A stretch of 64,000 bases of DNA from Spisula solida (taxonomy: Eukaryota; Mollusca; Bivalvia; Venerida; Mactridae). This document shows positions 11,319 to 24,433 of the stretch, in pieces (within the stretch, counting starts at the first letter, position 1; every line of letters starts with the position of its first letter). The position numbers and the translations under genes are program-made. The stretch is taken from the NCBI GenBank assembly GCA_947247005.1, contig OX365948.1:55473401-55537400 (forward strand), in the 5' to 3' direction. The notes below the pieces were generated by a model. The model saw only the letters and a program-made list of their open reading frames with translations, ran no database searches and was not told the DNA's origin.

Positions 11319-14300
11319 CCTGGACTCAAAGTTTTATAATTCGTTAGAAAAGTTAACATTGTAAAACTTCAATATTTAGGCCACCACAGGGACCCTTAAA
11401 ATGTGAACTTCGTTGCGAATATTTAAAAACATAAGCAAGAGGAATGACGAGAGTCTTAAAAGAAAAAATCGTGTTTTCTTTTCAAAAACAGTGGTACAGT
11501 GTGTCCCAAAATAAGTGTTACAGTTTCGTAGCTTAATAACTTTTTTTAGCATATGCATTACATAAAATCCGGAAATACCATTTTAAGGTAGAGACTTTTA
11601 TTTTTTATGATATATCATTTGTACATGTATTATGCTGCAGGTTTTGTTGAGAATAGTAAGTTAAAATTTGTCAGTCTAGTTGAGATTATAATGGCATTTC
11701 CGCACTATCCAATTTGTTTGGTAAATTCAGTTGACCACTTAAACCGGTGAAATTATATACTGTAAACTTTGAATAGAAAATTTCGCGATAAATTAATTTT
11801 CTTGAAGCTGAAAAAAGTGCGCGAAAAAATATGAACTTATTAATGGCAATAAAATAACGTTACTAAAGTATTTTTCTGAAGTTTAAAAATTGCGAACGTT
11901 TTAATATTTTACATCGCAAACCGATTTGATAAGCTGTTTATAAGGATACACTGTCGCCAATAAGCCCGCAAATTGGATCAGATTTCTTGGTATCAATTTT
12001 TTTTAAAAATCGCGAAATTTCGATCTCGCGAAAATATATGACTTTACTGTTTACTGATTCTATTTAAGTATTCTTACATCTTTAAACCACCGTAATATAT
12101 TCTCGTTATCTACTTGAGTATACAGGAAACCATACATATGATATATTATGTACACAAAGTCAATGTCACTTCTCTCTACCGTAATGATACTTGTCCACTT
12201 TGATAAAATATTGACAAATCATGTCAATACATAAACACAGGCATTCACCTCTTTCTAATTGCTAATTTTCTTCCACACTACATGAATTATTAATGTGATT
12301 TTAATAGTGTTTGAAAAGTTTGTATTACAATTTTCCATGTATTGTCATTTACTGTTTATCTTTGTTTCCAAGTTGAAAACTTAAGATTAAAGTTTATGTC
12401 GATGAAATTGACAGCGTATGTAATAAATTAGCAACAAACTCTCCGTAATAAATGTCAATTTTTATCGAAATATTTCGAATCCCTCTTGGCCATAAATTTG
12501 CTATTGACTGTTCAGGAATATGGTTGAATAATATTTCCATATTATGACACAGTTTCCGCTCTAGAGAGGTAATTGGTCAAGGGAGACTAGGCTAGTGTCG
12601 CTCTTAAATGTTTTTCTTTCTCAAGGTAGTGCTGCTCTGGAGAGGTTTTTGTTCAAGAAAGGGTCACGAAAGAGAAGTCACTGGTCAAGAGGTGCACATT
12701 GTGGTGGATGTTTTGCCTAAGGGAGGCCCGTCATATACAGTGTAGGTATATATAAGTCATTGGTCAAGGGAAGTCGCACTGGAGAGGATATACGCTTTAG
12801 AGAAGTTACTGGCCAGACGGGATGATTTACTTATGGGAGTTTCACTGTCGTTACCCTAAGAGGAACAACTCGAGTACGGTCATGAATAAAAGAACGTGGA
12901 GGCTTCTAACGCGTCATTCTTGCTTCGCTGGCCGAGGTTTGCATACAAGTGTTTCAAAAGTTGTTGAGAGCAAATTTGTGAATCATGATTATATTATATC
13001 ATTTTTTAAATGAGAATTATTCGACAACAAAACGTGTTACTTTTGTAATTGTACTTTAGTTTTTATGAACATTACATTGCACATACATATTACTCGCTAC
13101 AATTCTCTACAGTCACACATGGGTGACCGCACGCTTTAAAGTCCCATTATGCCTTAAATGGCTATTTTCAAAAAGCAATAACTTGGCAACCTATCTGCAG
13201 AATGGTGCATTTTGAGCACTTTAGTTGAGTTCCAAAGGTGAAAAACACCATAAGATGGAAGAAAACGAAATAAAGCCTCCAGGGGTTTGTAAACAAAATA
13301 ACGAAATGTAAACAATAAATGCATAATTTAAAGTCTAAGGGGAGCAACTCTTGTAAAATTAGTATTTTGTCATCCATACATTTTACTAAATGTGATTTTT
13401 GGGATACTATTTTGACAGATATAGCTGACATTATGTCGTCAATTATAGGTAATTTGTGAAAAACATCATAATTATTTGTATTTAGTCTATTTACTGGATG
13501 ATCAGGAAAAATGTGTTGGGTGAGATAATGTGACTTTAAGTATGGATAAATATAATACTACAGCTCAAATAGTAAAAAGTACGATACAGCCACCTATGCT
13601 TTCAAAAGCGGATTTTACGCCTTTATAAATTAAAGGACAAGCCCGCGCCTAAGCCTATGTTTTATCGAGTGTCTAATTCAATTATTATGTTCGAATTTGT
13701 TACCGATAGTGCGTAAAGAAAACTTTGTAATGCGACAAGTACAAAAAATACATTGTATACGATTTACTTTAATCAGATGACATACTTAAAACAATTTTGA
13801 AATAAATCGAAGGAACTCCCAGAAGTTCTAGAAATTCACTCCAGTTTTGTGCCCGCCTTTTGTTAAATGATTTTCTTTCTATGTCGTTGATTATGTGAGT
13901 ATTTCATTGACACAACTTGAAACCTTTCACCCGTCAAACCTTTAAACCTCTTAAGTGGACTATATTACCTTATATTGGAAGTTAAAACTCTCTTACAGAA
14001 AGTCAACAGTATCTTGTCACAGTTGAGTATTTGCTCCGGCAAACCACAAGGTAGGTGTCCATTTAGTGGCTGAGAAGTGGCCATTACTGTATGACATGTC
14101 GGCAAACATATTGCCGGCGCCAGGTATGGGATTAGAACGTCTGCGGGACTACTCCGCAAAGGTATCAAATTTGAATTACTTGGCAAATAATAATCAACGG
14201 GGGCTTTCTATAAATGGTCGATGAAATTGTTAAATACACGAGCCTATTTAAACATTTGTTTGTCTTTTTACTTTTGATTCTATTAGAAAATGAAGAGTTT

Positions 14301-14673
14301 ACTCTGCATCAGGTGTTATATAATTTATTCGGATGTGTCAAACCGAATAAAAAGAAAAACAACCACTAGAAAAATTATTATTTTTATAATTTATTTACTA
14401 TTTAAATCCCAAGTTGATATTGTTGTGACACGTAATATCATTATTGTATTGTAGGGCCTACTAAGGTCTCGTATGTCGTCAGTAGATTACACCTATCCCT
14501 ATGAGATTCTAAGTTAAATGAATCATGAAGTTGTTCCCACGTAGTAACATAGCAATACAAACTATCATAACAGTAATCTAACATAGTAGGATCCGTCGTT
14601 TCCGACCGTGCAACAATAGTATATCATTTATGACAAGGCTAACAGTAAGTGACCAAGAATGACTGTGACCCCA
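11319..14673. other. Gene-free stretch
   Basis: No supported gene. A possible decayed element lies at 11756-12052, with ACTGTAAAC-like ends and several 'TCGCGAAA' motifs inside. At 12555-12830 the phrase AGAGGTTACTGGTCAAG and variants recur, a style shared with 61.2-62.0 kb. The remainder is unremarkable AT-rich DNA. Confidence 0.45.
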
Positions 14674-15093
14674 CAGTTAGCAATACCACATGGCTTTTAG
14701 CTACAGTTACAAGTAGAAATTTGTAAACATTGGAACACAAATATAGCCATAATTATTTTATTTCTTCATCGATTTCTATAAAATATACGCCACGCTATGG
14801 GGGGAAGTATTTGCTTTCCGTGAAAAATAATATCTTTTTCAGCCGTTTTACCAATTTTTCCATTACCCTGTGAAACCTACACGTTCAACGGTTTCACAAG
14901 GTAATGGACAAAACGGCCCAGCCACTGAACAAGATTTTATATTTCATGGAAAGCAAATAATTGTCCCCTTAGCGTGGAGTATATTACATATAAATCGATG
15001 AAGAAATAAAATACTTATTGCTATGTTATTTCCCAATGTTTACAAATTTCTTCTTGTAACTGTAGTCAAAAGTCACGTGGTATTGCTACACTG
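14674..15093. mobile_element. MITE family A, full copy
   Basis: A 420 bp element whose two halves are inverted copies of each other. It starts CAGTTAGCAATACCAC and ends GTGGTATTGCTACACTG. Arms of roughly 200 bp meet at a central hairpin formed by CCATTACC(C)TGTGAAACC and its complement. Copies occur at 47056-47476 (full), 33248-33553 and 19519-19805 (truncated). It has no coding capacity. Confidence 0.85.
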
Positions 15094-15139
15094 ACAACAG
15101 ACCATAGCACGACTCAAAAGTTAAAAAAATGTACACAGC

Positions 15140-15335
15140 AAGGCCCACTGATCACCGTCTGCTTTGTAAGAACATTAAATGGCAAGCCTCACTGATTTCC
15201 CGTGCAGCAACATGAAATACTAAGACTCACTGGTGTCCCGAATGAAATAACAAGATGCACGAATTTTCCGGGTAAAAAAACTTGACTCACTGTTTTCCCG
15301 TGCAAAATAACAAGATTCATTGGTTTTCATTCGGC
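15140..15335 (+). repeat. Degenerate ~43 bp tandem repeat
   Basis: About five units share the pattern 'AACAAGA(C/T)TCACTG..TTTCCCGTGCA'. Divergence between units is high. Confidence 0.6.
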
Positions 15336-16960
15336 TCATGACCGAATTAGTATTTAGTTCATCCGTCTTCGTATTGGGACGTTGAAAGTTCGAACTACGG
15401 CACCGGTTTAACCTGATACGACCGTCGAAGTCACCGTACGGAATTAAACGGGTTTTATCGTATCCGGGATTTCCTCATAATTTTAAGAAAAGTTCCGCGA
15501 ACATAAGTTCTCTTCACGTTTGGCTTTCTGACGTGACTTTGGTTTCTAGCTTTAACGTGTGGTTAAGGCAACATACAGAATAAAATACATGAATTTGAAA
15601 ATACAGAATAAGTTCGAGTACCACTTTTGCTGTCGAAGTCACGGTATGGGTTAAAAAGGGGTTTATCATGTCCTGGATTTTCCCGTAATTTCTATTGCTT
15701 TTATGACTACTGTTTGGTCGCATATATGTACGTCATTTGATATCCGAAGAAAAAGCATGAACATTTAGAAACGAGATTTGACCATTGTAAAAACGACGCT
15801 CCACCAAATGCATAACAAACTGATGATTTTCTCGTTGTTCATGAATTTTTGCAAAGTGTACATTTGGTATTAAAATAATTACATTGGATAAAATTTAAAT
15901 ACTTTGTGAGTTTGTCGCCGGGTGAAACATTGTAAAGAGGCTGTTTGATGTTAGAGTTATTCAAATTTAAACAATGTAGCATTATATACGTACAAAGGGA
16001 CAATATCACTATGTTACTTTTGTTTATCGAACAAAATTACCATAAAATAATTTGGTTAATAGATCTACCTTACTGAGGTGGAATGAAGTTTGCAGACAAA
16101 GTCTAACACTATTCTATTCTATTCAATGATCGAGCCCGTAAGACAATCCCAACCCACCGATCCATTATTGACGCAATATAAACAAAACACGATGAACCCT
16201 GATCAGAAGATTAAACAAATGAACCCAGGACTGACAAACTAGTTACTGATATCGTGTTGACTTTGTATCAAGTAAAGAAACGGACCCTTTTGGGGCTTTA
16301 TTTCAAATTGAAGAGAGCAAATATTTTAGCGATGGTTTTAGTATATAAGAAGCGCACACATTTGTAAAGAATTGACTCTTATTCACCTTAAGTTTCCTAT
16401 TTAGATGATCAAACATGTTTCTTATCAAGTGCTTACGGCGCCAGACAAGATTATCGCTAGATGGCGCGTTCCGCGTTGAAAAGGTTTCATTTACTGTTTT
16501 CTGAACAGCGTCATATTTGTATGCATTTTATAAGTAAATTACGTTTAAATGGATTTAACATCATCGAGTAATTGAAAGTTTGTAACTGGAGACTTCTCGA
16601 CAAGATATATCATTTGCGTACCACTTCAGTTGAATGCTTCAACAGGCTCTGTCATCTAAATATAAAAGAAATATTGAATTTAGTTTTTGTTTGAAACAAA
16701 ATAAAGTTATTGACATAAAACAATTATTTTTTAAGTTCGATAAACTTCGAGTGTAATAGATTCAAACCAATACACAGGGTCAGATCTCGGGTAGGGCAGG
16801 ATACACTGTATGTTCATTTATGGAAATGACTATGAAAATGCTCTCGTCGATAATTCCTGGAAAAATGATTAACTGGCCGTCGTTTGTGATTTAAAAATTG
16901 TTAAAAACTCATTAAAGTCAAATTGAAATAAACAGGCCTCGTGATTATAAATTTTTTTTC
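15336..16960. other. Gene-free stretch
   Basis: Nothing supported. A phrase around CACCGGTTTAACCTGATACG at 15400 is weakly echoed at 15640-15680 (GTCGAAGTCAC...TTAAA..GGGTTTATC), which suggests an old duplication. Confidence 0.4.
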
Positions 16961-17153
16961 ATGCTCGAGTCAATTTCGTGCTCAAACTTTAAATGTTTCA
17001 AACAGTAAAATGTCTCATAATTTACTGAAACTTTTATATTACATGGAGAGCTTTGAAGAAAGCAGAGTAATATTTTCTGGTACAGTAAAGATTATTTAAT
17101 TGTTAATATTCCAAGGAGCTAATCAAGTTTCATACTCAAGTTGAGTTGAGCAT
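16961..17153. mobile_element. MITE family C, copy 1
   Basis: It begins ATGCTCGAGTCAA and ends TTGAGTTGAGCAT, an inverted pair. The interior phrase GTGCTCAAACTT followed by AAACTTTTAT..TAGATGG-type sequence is shared with 33053-33212. Confidence 0.6.
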
Positions 17154-17485
17154 AAAACAACGCTTTACAATTATGGGGTTAGGTACACATTTCTCAAACT
17201 TTTAAGTTCTAATGTTTTTTAACTGTTAAATGACGTGTGTTTTACTGAAACTCCGATAACTTATATTAGATGGACAGTTATTAAAAATGCGCAATTGTAT
17301 TTCCTGGACCCTTATTCATAAAACTTAAAAATTAATTCGCAAAGTCTGTTGAATATTTTCTATGTTTGTTTTCACGAAAAATATCTAAGTTTCTGTCCAA
17401 GGTGGATTTTTGGCTAAGCATTCACCCGCGGCACTATGAAATCAGTTAGAAATGTATAACGGATGAAAAATGTATGTTGTGAAGG

Positions 17486-18036
17486 GACACATCAGTCTAC
17501 TGACTAATATAATAAAATAATCTGTTTACAAATCCTATTTTAACTTTTTTAATAGACGTTCTAGGGTGGTATTCAATATAGATCTTACTTGACTTAAGGA
17601 TAAGGACAACCAATCAGATCACACCATACTAAACTCTTGGTCAGTAACAGGTGATGTGATTGGCTATCCTTATTCTCCAATTAAATAAGATCAATATAGA
17701 ATACCACCCCTGGGCTTTTACAATAGGGAGCTTGGGAAATGGAGTATATGTACGTATAGCTGTAGTAAACCGTACGTGTATACGTACAGGTTGCAATTTA
17801 AATTGACTATAGCAAGTGTCCAAGTTTCAATATTGATGTTATTTAATTGGATAATAAGATAGCCAATCATATCGCCTGTTACTGACCAAGAGTTTACTAT
17901 GGTGTGATCTGATTGGTTGTCCTTATCCTTAAGTCAAGTAAGATCTATATTGAATACCACCCCAGAACGTCTATTAAAAAAAGTTAAAATAGGATTTGTA
18001 AACTTATTATTTTATTATATTACTCAGTAGATGTGT
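17486..18036. repeat. Large imperfect palindrome containing two MITE copies
   Basis: The left arm 17486-17700 and right arm 17828-18036 are reverse complements over ~200 bp. Each arm holds a MITE end (GGGTGGTATTCAATATAGAT) and also ~75 bp of the same sequence outside it, including AATCCTATTTTAAC. The whole locus, not just the element, was therefore duplicated in inverse. The 127 bp centre holds a fragment (17745-17810) related to the repeats at 44.9-45.6 kb. Confidence 0.8.
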
Positions 18037-18092
18037 TGTCCTTATCCTTAAGCCAAGTAAGATAAATATTGAATGCCATCCCAGGAAGATTC
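18037..18092 (-). repeat. Third partial copy of the 17.5 kb MITE
   Basis: TTGTCCTTATCCTTAAG followed by CCAAGTAAGAT and a degraded 'GAATGCCATCCCAGG' end match one arm of the adjacent palindrome. Confidence 0.65.
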
Positions 18093-18204
18093 GATATTGC
18101 GTCATGGCCAACGTTCCTAAATGCATTTACAAAATAAAATTAAAAAATTAACAAATCGGACAGGGAAGGCAGCACTCAACAGAAACAACAGAGCACGAAA
18201 GGAC

Positions 18205-18652
18205 CAAAAAGGAGCATACAAAAAAGAAATCTCACCTACCACAAAAAGGAGCATACAAAAAAGAAATCTCACCTACCACAAAAAGGAGCATACAAAAAAG
18301 AAATCTCACCTACCACAAAAAGGAGCATACAAAAAAGAAATCTCACCTACCACAAAAAGGAGCATACAAAAAAGAAATCTCACCTACCACAAAAAGGAGC
18401 ATACAAAAAAGAAATCTCACCTACCACAAAAAGGAGCATACAAAAAAGAAATCTCACCTACCACAAAAAGGAGCATACAAAAAAGAAATCTCAACTACCA
18501 CAAAAAGGAGCATACAAAAAAGAAATCTCACCGACCCCAAAAAGGAGCATACAAAAAAGAAATCTCACCGAACACAAAAAGGAGCATACAAAAAAGAAAT
18601 CTCACCGACCACAAAAAGGAGCATACAAAAAAGAAATCTCACCGACCACAAG
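18205..18652 (+). repeat. 37 bp minisatellite, twelve copies
   Basis: The unit is 37 bp and contains AAAAAGGAGCATACAAAAAA followed by GAAATCTCACCTACCAC. Twelve nearly identical copies are present, and the last four carry CCGACC variants. With a 37 bp period all three plus-strand frames stay open, so the 191-codon frame at 18121-18696 (Lys-rich, repeating every 37 residues) is a by-product and not a gene. A related unrepeated sequence is at 63270-63420 on the other strand. Confidence 0.95.
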
Positions 18653-18667
18653 GAATCACCAAAACCA

Positions 18668-18793
18668 CAGGTAACCGTATCATTGAAAAAGAGTAAAAAA
18701 AATATTTTCTTTTATACATTTAAGTTATCTTAGATATTATAAATTTTATGATAAAAATGTTTGTTTATTCTTTATTAATGACACAGTTACCTG
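18668..18793. mobile_element. MITE family B, copy 1
   Basis: It starts CAGGTAACCGTATCATTGA and ends ATGACACAGTTACCTG, with an AT-rich core. Related copies lie at 32829-32989 and 54363-54650. Confidence 0.7.
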
Positions 18794-19518
18794 TGACCAC
18801 AATGACAAACAAGAAAATGAACAAGAAAGAACTGAACTAAACAGACACAAAATGAACTTATCCGATGTTAAAATCTCCAAGGCTTACTAGTATTAGCGAA
18901 GCTTATAATAATAATAATAATAATAATAACTTTATTTTCCGATGATATACCCATTAAGCCTAGGGCTTATCTCCCTTGGGGTCATCTAACAAAACAAGCA
19001 TAAATATATACAAACATTCAAAAGCATCAATAAATGGCAGACAATACAAAAAAGTAAATACTGACATTTAAAATAGTGTATTAAAAGACCCTGATGTAAT
19101 AGGTAAACAGCAATAACCCGAGTGTTTTTAATTTATCTTTGTTAGATTTGCGGATAAGTATGATTTTAATATAGATTTAAACATTTTCTCTGACGTTGTG
19201 TTTTTGACTCGACTGAGTAAAGCGTTCCATTTGTCAAAGCTTTATACTGGAAAGTTAATGTAGTAAAGCTTCAACTATAGTTCTGTATAAATACAAAGTT
19301 TACAATACAAAGTTTATTCGGGCATGAAATAGCATTTAGCATATTTGTAGCCAACATACATGTATATACAAAGACATGAACATGTGTGATCAATAGTTAA
19401 GTTAACAAAGTTATGGATAGGTACATGAAACAGGTTTACAGAGAAGTTCAATGATGCTAGAATAAAGTAACAATGGCACGAGTGTACGTTCAAATAGTTT
19501 CCTCTCGCCTTACATCTA
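18794..19518. other. Gene-free stretch with ATA microsatellite
   Basis: An (ATA/ATT)n tract lies at 18906-18932. No gene is seen. The 33 bp before 19519 are echoed after the truncated MITE at about 19800. Confidence 0.5.
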
Positions 19519-19805
19519 CAGTGTAGCAATACCACGTGACTTTAAGTTACAGGTCTAAGACGAAATGTGCTTCAGTTCGAAAACAAAAAAAGACGCAAGT
19601 ATTTTATTTCTGAATCGATTTCCGTGAAACAAACGACACGCTAAGAGTAGAATTGTAGACTTTAAACGAAATGTAGGATCCCTTGTCAGCAGCTGGGCCG
19701 TTTTGTCTAGCACTCTGTGAAACCTTGGGCAAAAAACGGCGCTTGAAACTGTAGTCCGACACGAGCCTGCAACTAGTTCCGTATAAATGACAGGAATCTA
19801 CGTTC
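19519..19805. mobile_element. MITE family A, truncated copy
   Basis: The left end CAGTGTAGCAATACCACGTG is intact and the centre (TGGGCCGTTTTGTC...TCTGTGAAACC) is recognisable. The right half is missing. Similar flanking phrases (ACGTTCAAA(T/C)AGTTT and ...TACATC) occur on both sides. Confidence 0.65.
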
Positions 19806-21164
19806 AAACAGTTTTCTGTCGCCGTACATCAAGTATATAATGGGTTTTGTGAGATCTATGTTGCGATAGAATCTGACTTTTGTATATTTGTTCGAATAAG
19901 CAACATTTATGTTCACAGTAATCATTTAACATAACAAAAGATCATATGATAAGATTATAGCGTATCCTATTAAATTGATAAATTCTTAGATGTGTTCATT
20001 TTCGAAGTTAGTGTATCGCGCTCGTGCGGTTACTGACAGTAAAAGCGTTTTGCACGTGATCCACGCGCTTGTGCGCACGCAGTTTCCGGAAACAGCGTAT
20101 AGTTAGGAATTAGTTTTAAAGAATTTTCTTTACTTATGAAAGTGTTAGACATTATACAAGAAATAAAAAATATGTTCTTGTATTTTGTTGGTGAATAAAA
20201 CACAGGCAGAAGTTCGGATGCGGAAAAATTAAATCATGAGTGCGTAGTATTTATTCAAAAATACAAAAAAATACATGTACTAATTGTGACTGCGTTTCTC
20301 TCAGCCTTCAGTTTAGTTTATACAATTGCATTTTTGAATTGAACAATTACAATTGGATCAAGTTTAATTAACTTCAGTACAAAAATGAATGGCAAAATAA
20401 AGCAAGTAACGTTACAGGAACGAAATAAAAAAGACAGAAATGCAAAATGACAAATATTCGCCGTAACAACAGGGAATTATTGCAAACTTTTACGAAACAA
20501 ATTATAATGAAATAATGTTATTGTACATAATTATGAGTTTGTCGCGTAAAATATTTGGTCGTAAACAAAATGTTTTATCTTGGTTTCTTAGGATGATTTA
20601 TTTAGTAGTTTTCCACAAATGGACTAACAAATCTGCAAATCTGTTTTAATCCCCCTCACTCACACATACCTTGGTGCCACCCACGGTAGGTCTCGACGAC
20701 CATGTTTGTTTTTATAGTTGCTATGGTTTCTGTTCGAGTATCATCTGGTAGCTGTACGGATACTAACGACACACGTTCCGCGCTATCAAATTATCCCGTA
20801 TAAACATGAACGCTGAATGGTTTATATGAAAGTAAATGGAAATTAGCGGTTATATATTTCCTTCTAATAGAAACAGGCAGTTATATACAGCCCTAAGCGA
20901 TATACTGGCAGATTTCACTGAAATTTCTTCCATAAACAAATTCATGATCTTTTAATTTTAACCACATCATTTAGACTCACAATATACTTCCGACCACACA
21001 GAAACCGTGTTTATACAAGTTCCATGTAATGAATTGTGATATTTCCTATTTCCTGACGGGTAACACTAATCATACTCATATCACACATTAAGCAGAGAAT
21101 ATAATACATGTATGCGCTTTGATAAAATGTCACATTATGTAAGATTAGTCTTAAATAATCGAGC
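19806..21164. other. Gene-free stretch
   Basis: No coding frame or clear repeat could be supported. Confidence 0.45.
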
Positions 21165-21530
21165 CGCGTGTCAACAATTTCCTCGACAGCCAGTTAATAT
21201 ATCCAGTTTTCTGGAATTTATTATCATTCAGTACCAATATGCTTTGATTGAACGTCACGGCAAATTGTACTTGATTCGTTGGGCTTTTTGTCGTTTTTCA
21301 ACAATTTTTTTACGACAGACAGTTGATCTATCAAGTTGTCCTGGAATAAATTGTCAACCCGTACTAATGCGCTTTAATTAAATGTTAAATTATACTTGAA
21401 CCGTTTACATTGGGCCTTACTTGTCGTTTTTCAACATAATTCGCAACAACAAGTTTATCTGTTCAGTTTTCCTGGAACTTAATTATCAGACCAGTACAAA
21501 TTTTTTAATGTGCTTTGATATATTTATAAC
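21165..21530 (+). repeat. Three ~130 bp tandem units
   Basis: Three units begin near 21172, 21300 and 21433 with 'CAACA.TTT..CGACAG'. Each continues with a 'CAGTTTTCCTGGAA.TTA' phrase and 'AGTAC.A.T..GCTTTGAT'. The short frame at 21112-21381 spans two units and is not a credible gene. Confidence 0.7.
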
Positions 21531-24210
21531 CAAAGTTAAGTTCCACATGATTAAAACCACGAAGCCATGTCTTTTAGAGTACATGTATTCTTAAGTCTTT
21601 GGTATTTTCAAACATTTGAGAAATTTGCCCCCCCCCCCCCCCCCATAAATGCATTGCTATTTTGGAAATGATAAAACAGAAAATCAAAAGAATACGTGGA
21701 CTTTGTTTGCTAATCATATTAATGGTTATATTATATCTTTATGCTCTTCAGTCTGAAAGCATAACAGCTACTGGTTAAATGGTTGAATGTTCCACCCAAA
21801 AAACAGATCCAAACCCGCACAAGAGGGGTGCGGATTGTTGAAGCAAGCTAAATTAGCGACTGTGCAACGAAGCTGAATATTTTTCAAACCTTTGTTCATA
21901 AAACTATTTACATTAAATGGCACTTTATGTTGTTGATTATGTTTTCAATTAACGCACGCCTTTGATACTGATGGACTGGTCAGCTGTCAAACACGACTGA
22001 CCGCGCAGGATCATACAATCGCTAGCTAATTCCCTAGAATATTATACTACTAGACAGTTCAGACCACCCCAGTAATGTAAACAAGACTTTAATCCGAGCG
22101 ATGAGTCGTTGAATGCGTTGAAACATACCGCTCGACACATATATCCGAGTTGTTTACATTACATGTGTTGCCAACATATGTTTTAAATTTATATACCTTA
22201 TTACTACTTCATTTACAAATGGATTTCTCCGAATGTTTATAAACATTGTCATTTAATAAAACGCTTCCTGATAACAGCCAGTTCAGCAACCACAGCACTA
22301 ACAGCATGCATTCTTCTCGCTTAATATTACTGATAAAAACAATGCCAGATGATATTCCAGAATTTGTAAATTTAGCCCTAGTCTTTGTTGCCATGCCGAG
22401 GATAAATAGCCAACATATCAGTATATTAGTGGTGTATTGCTGTCCCCCTTGTTCCCAAACAACAATAGAGCTGTTTAGTTTAGTTTAAACACATTTAATT
22501 TCGTATACATTGACAAAACATTTTGTTTATTATTAACAAACAATATAATATAGAAACATTGAGGTTGGATCGAAGATTTAAAGATGAGTAAGAAACATCT
22601 CTCGTAAAAAAATTTATGCAGATCAAAATAGTACTCATCAACATTACCTCAACAAGTACCTAATTTGTACAAAGCACGCACATGTCATGGTATCTGAAGT
22701 ATATATGGTGTATTCACTAAACAAATACAATACAATACATATTTTGATCCACAAAATGTCATAGAACCCGGGGTTTCCGTTGTAGTTCAACTGTTGAATG
22801 TTGATCATTTTGCCTTAGATACCTTACAAAAAGATTATATTATGTCAGACAGGGAAGGCAGCACTTAACTTACTAGCCGAGCACAGAAAACAAAAAAAAA
22901 CACACAAAGCACAATGCCCAAATGAACCAACCGAGCACAGGAAACATAAAACACGTACAAGGCACAGTGCCCAACAAAACAAGCAAATATCCGCCCAAAT
23001 CCAAGCTGTCGAAAAGTATAATAAATTAATAGTTTCAGCAACCAAAAGACTGAGTGCCCTAGCTGAATGATCCGGTTACCACAGCAAAACGACTATAATG
23101 CCTAGAGTAAAGACGTCCTGTGGTACAAGCACGAACACCAACTTACCTACACGTGCCTTTGACCATGCATGAACAACGCAATGGTCAGACCCTTGTGAAC
23201 TTCCATCAGCCGCGACAAATGTTGAATGCGATTAAAAAGGAGACACAATTCAAAAAAATATATTTTAGAAACTGGACTGTCTCTATGAATCCTACATAAT
23301 GGTGTGAATAGCTGTGTAACTTAATGACATGTACAATACGGCTATGCACGAGTTCCTCGCGTTTCTCGCACTCCGCGGGGAGTGGAATGATGTCCGGTTG
23401 TAGGAATTTTTATACAGAGCCAGGTACACTAAAGTTAAATTACATAGATACTTGCTTTACCAACGTGTTCGCAAAACAATTATTGCGAATAAAAAAATAA
23501 GTGGTTTATTTTCGTTTCTATATACAAATTGTATACAATTATTTTTATTTTATTTTCATCTCATTTATGTACATACATATAACAAACACAGTTAACGTAA
23601 CAGGTAAAACTAAGTACACAACCATTCAATCTTGAATTATATGAGACGTATGATAATCACATGATAATCTAATTATCATAATTCCATATCTAGTTCTCCA
23701 AAAATTACGATTACATTAGTAATGAACAATATTTGCATATGTAAACTAAAAGACTGTCGTCAATGCGTTGTATTAAAATACTGCTAAATTAATTATTATT
23801 TAAGAAACTGATATTTGTAAGTGGAGCACTAATGCGCTAATAAAAACATTTTAATAAATTATTTATCACCCCGGTCAGACCGTAGATGAACTGATTAACA
23901 ACAGTCTCTTAGATGTCACTAAAACTACAATAATAAATAATAAAAGATACAAATACATTATTTACACAGATAAAATGGTCGATTTTGCAAAATCATAAAG
24001 CAGGTTTTGGCACAAATTCTTAAAACACTCTTCTCTGTAAGAAGAACCCTTGGTTTATTACTATCATTGTATGCTAACATTGATATAGAATATCAAAAGT
24101 ATAAATGAATGAATTTGGACTGTGTAACTTACAAAAATGCAGACAGTATACAAATTATGTGCGACTTCGAATCCTTATTATTCAAGATACTACATGTATT
24201 TCAACAACAT
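21531..24210. other. Gene-free stretch with small repeats
   Basis: A C-tract lies at about 21628-21644. At 22850 the phrase GACAGGGAAGGCAGCACT, shared with 18160 and 62920, is followed by two ~49 bp units built on GAGCACAG.AAAC and ending GCCCAA (22870-22975). No gene was recognised. Confidence 0.5.
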
Positions 24211-24433
24211 TTCGCTGGTTTAGAATTAGAAGGTCGTAAGAACTTTTAAGACTCATGTATATTTGAAATCTGCATATCAATGCGCTTCTTATGAGCATAT
24301 TTTCATAAAAATCATGTTAACCAAACTGAACGTTAAAAAGTTTGTTTTTCCATAAGTAAAGAATAGTTTTCAGACTTATTTTTCTTGTTTTCGGCAAATG
24401 TTGATTTTGTACTTCTAATTTTAAGCCAGCGAA
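24211..24433. mobile_element. MITE family D, copy 1
   Basis: The ends TTCGCTGGTTTAGAATTAGA and CTAATTTTAAGCCAGCGAA are inverted repeats. Interior phrases (AGAAGGTCGTAAG, AAACTGAACGTTAAAAAG) are shared with 54073-54316. Confidence 0.7.

Noticed and set aside
18121..18696. 191-residue lysine-rich protein with internal repeats
   Set aside because: The 37 bp unit keeps every plus-strand frame open. There is no promoter, splice or conservation evidence.
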